Part shown: one piece after another, positions 52,239-52,501 of the stretch
Layout: every line of letters starts with the position of its first letter
Position numbering within the stretch: position 1 is the stretch's first letter
Assembly: GCA_903901015.1 (NCBI GenBank)
Contig: CAIUPH010000110.1
Span: forward strand, 1 to 52,501
Length of the DNA: 52,501 bases
Source: Candidatus Bathyarchaeota archaeon
GTDB lineage: Archaea; Thermoproteota; Bathyarchaeia; Bathyarchaeales; Bathycorpusculaceae
Direction of reading: 5' to 3'
Made by a program: the position numbers and the translations under genes
Notes under the pieces: generated by a model
Seen by the model: only the letters and a program-made list of their open reading frames with translations
Told to the model about the DNA's origin: nothing
The model's database searches: none

Positions 52239-52501
52239 ATCATAACCTCTATGCCTATATCAAAAGAATTAAGTTAAAAGACTTGCGAAAATGTTTTATA
52301 GGCATTCACATTCGGAAAAAACTGATTTGAAGGTTAAGATATTTTTTATCTAATATTGATTTGTAACTTAGTCGAAGCTCAGACGTAGGGCAGTATAGTA
52401 GGCTACGTTTAAGATTTTGTTGTGTTTGGATTCTCAAGCAATTAATGATATGTTTCGGTCTGTTTTGTGTTGTAGTTTTAGGTTATCCATTTGGTTTTTA
52501 C

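Overview
The window comes from an archaeon of the TACK branch, most likely a Bathyarchaeia-like anaerobe. That placement is inferred from gene content, not from a marker tree. Archaea-specific genes include a CTP-dependent riboflavin kinase (RibK), archaeal FAD synthetase (RibL), diphthine synthase (DphB), a DUF357 protein, an RNA polymerase Rpo5/Rpb5 subunit, a thiolase plus DUF35 pair, an archaeal AsnRS-like asparagine synthetase and a geranylgeranyl reductase for ether lipids. TATA boxes about 25 bp upstream of likely starts, and several short or absent leaders, also fit an archaeon. Oxygen-sensitive enzymes (anaerobic ribonucleotide reductase, 2-oxoacid:ferredoxin oxidoreductase, a tungstate-type transporter) indicate an anaerobic, ferredoxin-based metabolism.

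Layout. 0-6 kb: repeated gene fragments, two tandem overlapping COG1665-type nucleotidyltransferases, a 41-residue zinc ribbon, a frameshifted nuclease-like gene, and an ArsR regulator with a nitroreductase. 6.3-11 kb: tRNA-Ser(GCU), a large secreted protein, a flavin split-barrel protein, a DUF996 membrane protein and a tandem ferritin-like protein. 11-15.5 kb: the two subunits of a 2-oxoacid:ferredoxin oxidoreductase, separated by an inorganic pyrophosphatase on the opposite strand, then a cupin. 15.7-19 kb: an nrdR-nrdD-nrdG operon. 19-20.6 kb: broken genes, including a GH5-like glycosidase pseudogene. 20.8-21.4 kb: an RNA polymerase Rpb5 homologue that keeps the N-terminal domain normally seen only in eukaryotes. 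21.5-25.5 kb: a ModE-like regulator and a tup-type tungstate/molybdate ABC transporter. 25.6-26.3 kb: an alcohol dehydrogenase pseudogene. 26.5-33.6 kb: a HAD phosphatase, a 1885-residue DUF4011/helicase/endonuclease protein that is probably antiviral, and a DUF1638 protein. 33.8-38 kb: thiolase/DUF35 and two cobalamin genes. 38-43.7 kb: DphB, DUF357, RibL, rhomboid, RibK, methyltransferase, HtpX and an MBL hydrolase. 44-49.6 kb: PEP carboxykinase, asparagine synthetase, Lrp, an HxlR-like regulator and geranylgeranyl reductase. The end holds a membrane protein and a large secreted protein.

How genes connect. RibK makes FMN and RibL makes FAD; both flank a rhomboid gene. NrdD and NrdG supply deoxyribonucleotides under NrdR, and a candidate NrdR site sits behind the operon TATA box. 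A ModE-like inverted repeat encloses the tupA TATA box, which links the nearby ModE-like protein to transporter control. PEP carboxykinase and asparagine synthetase form an overlapping pair around oxaloacetate/aspartate, divergent from an Lrp regulator.

The main observation is the two-domain Rpb5. Other points are the archaeal nrdR operon, the large helicase-nuclease, a dispersed intergenic repeat, a possible structured RNA at about 33.7 kb, and a cluster of decaying genes. No CRISPR array, rRNA or complete insertion sequence was seen.
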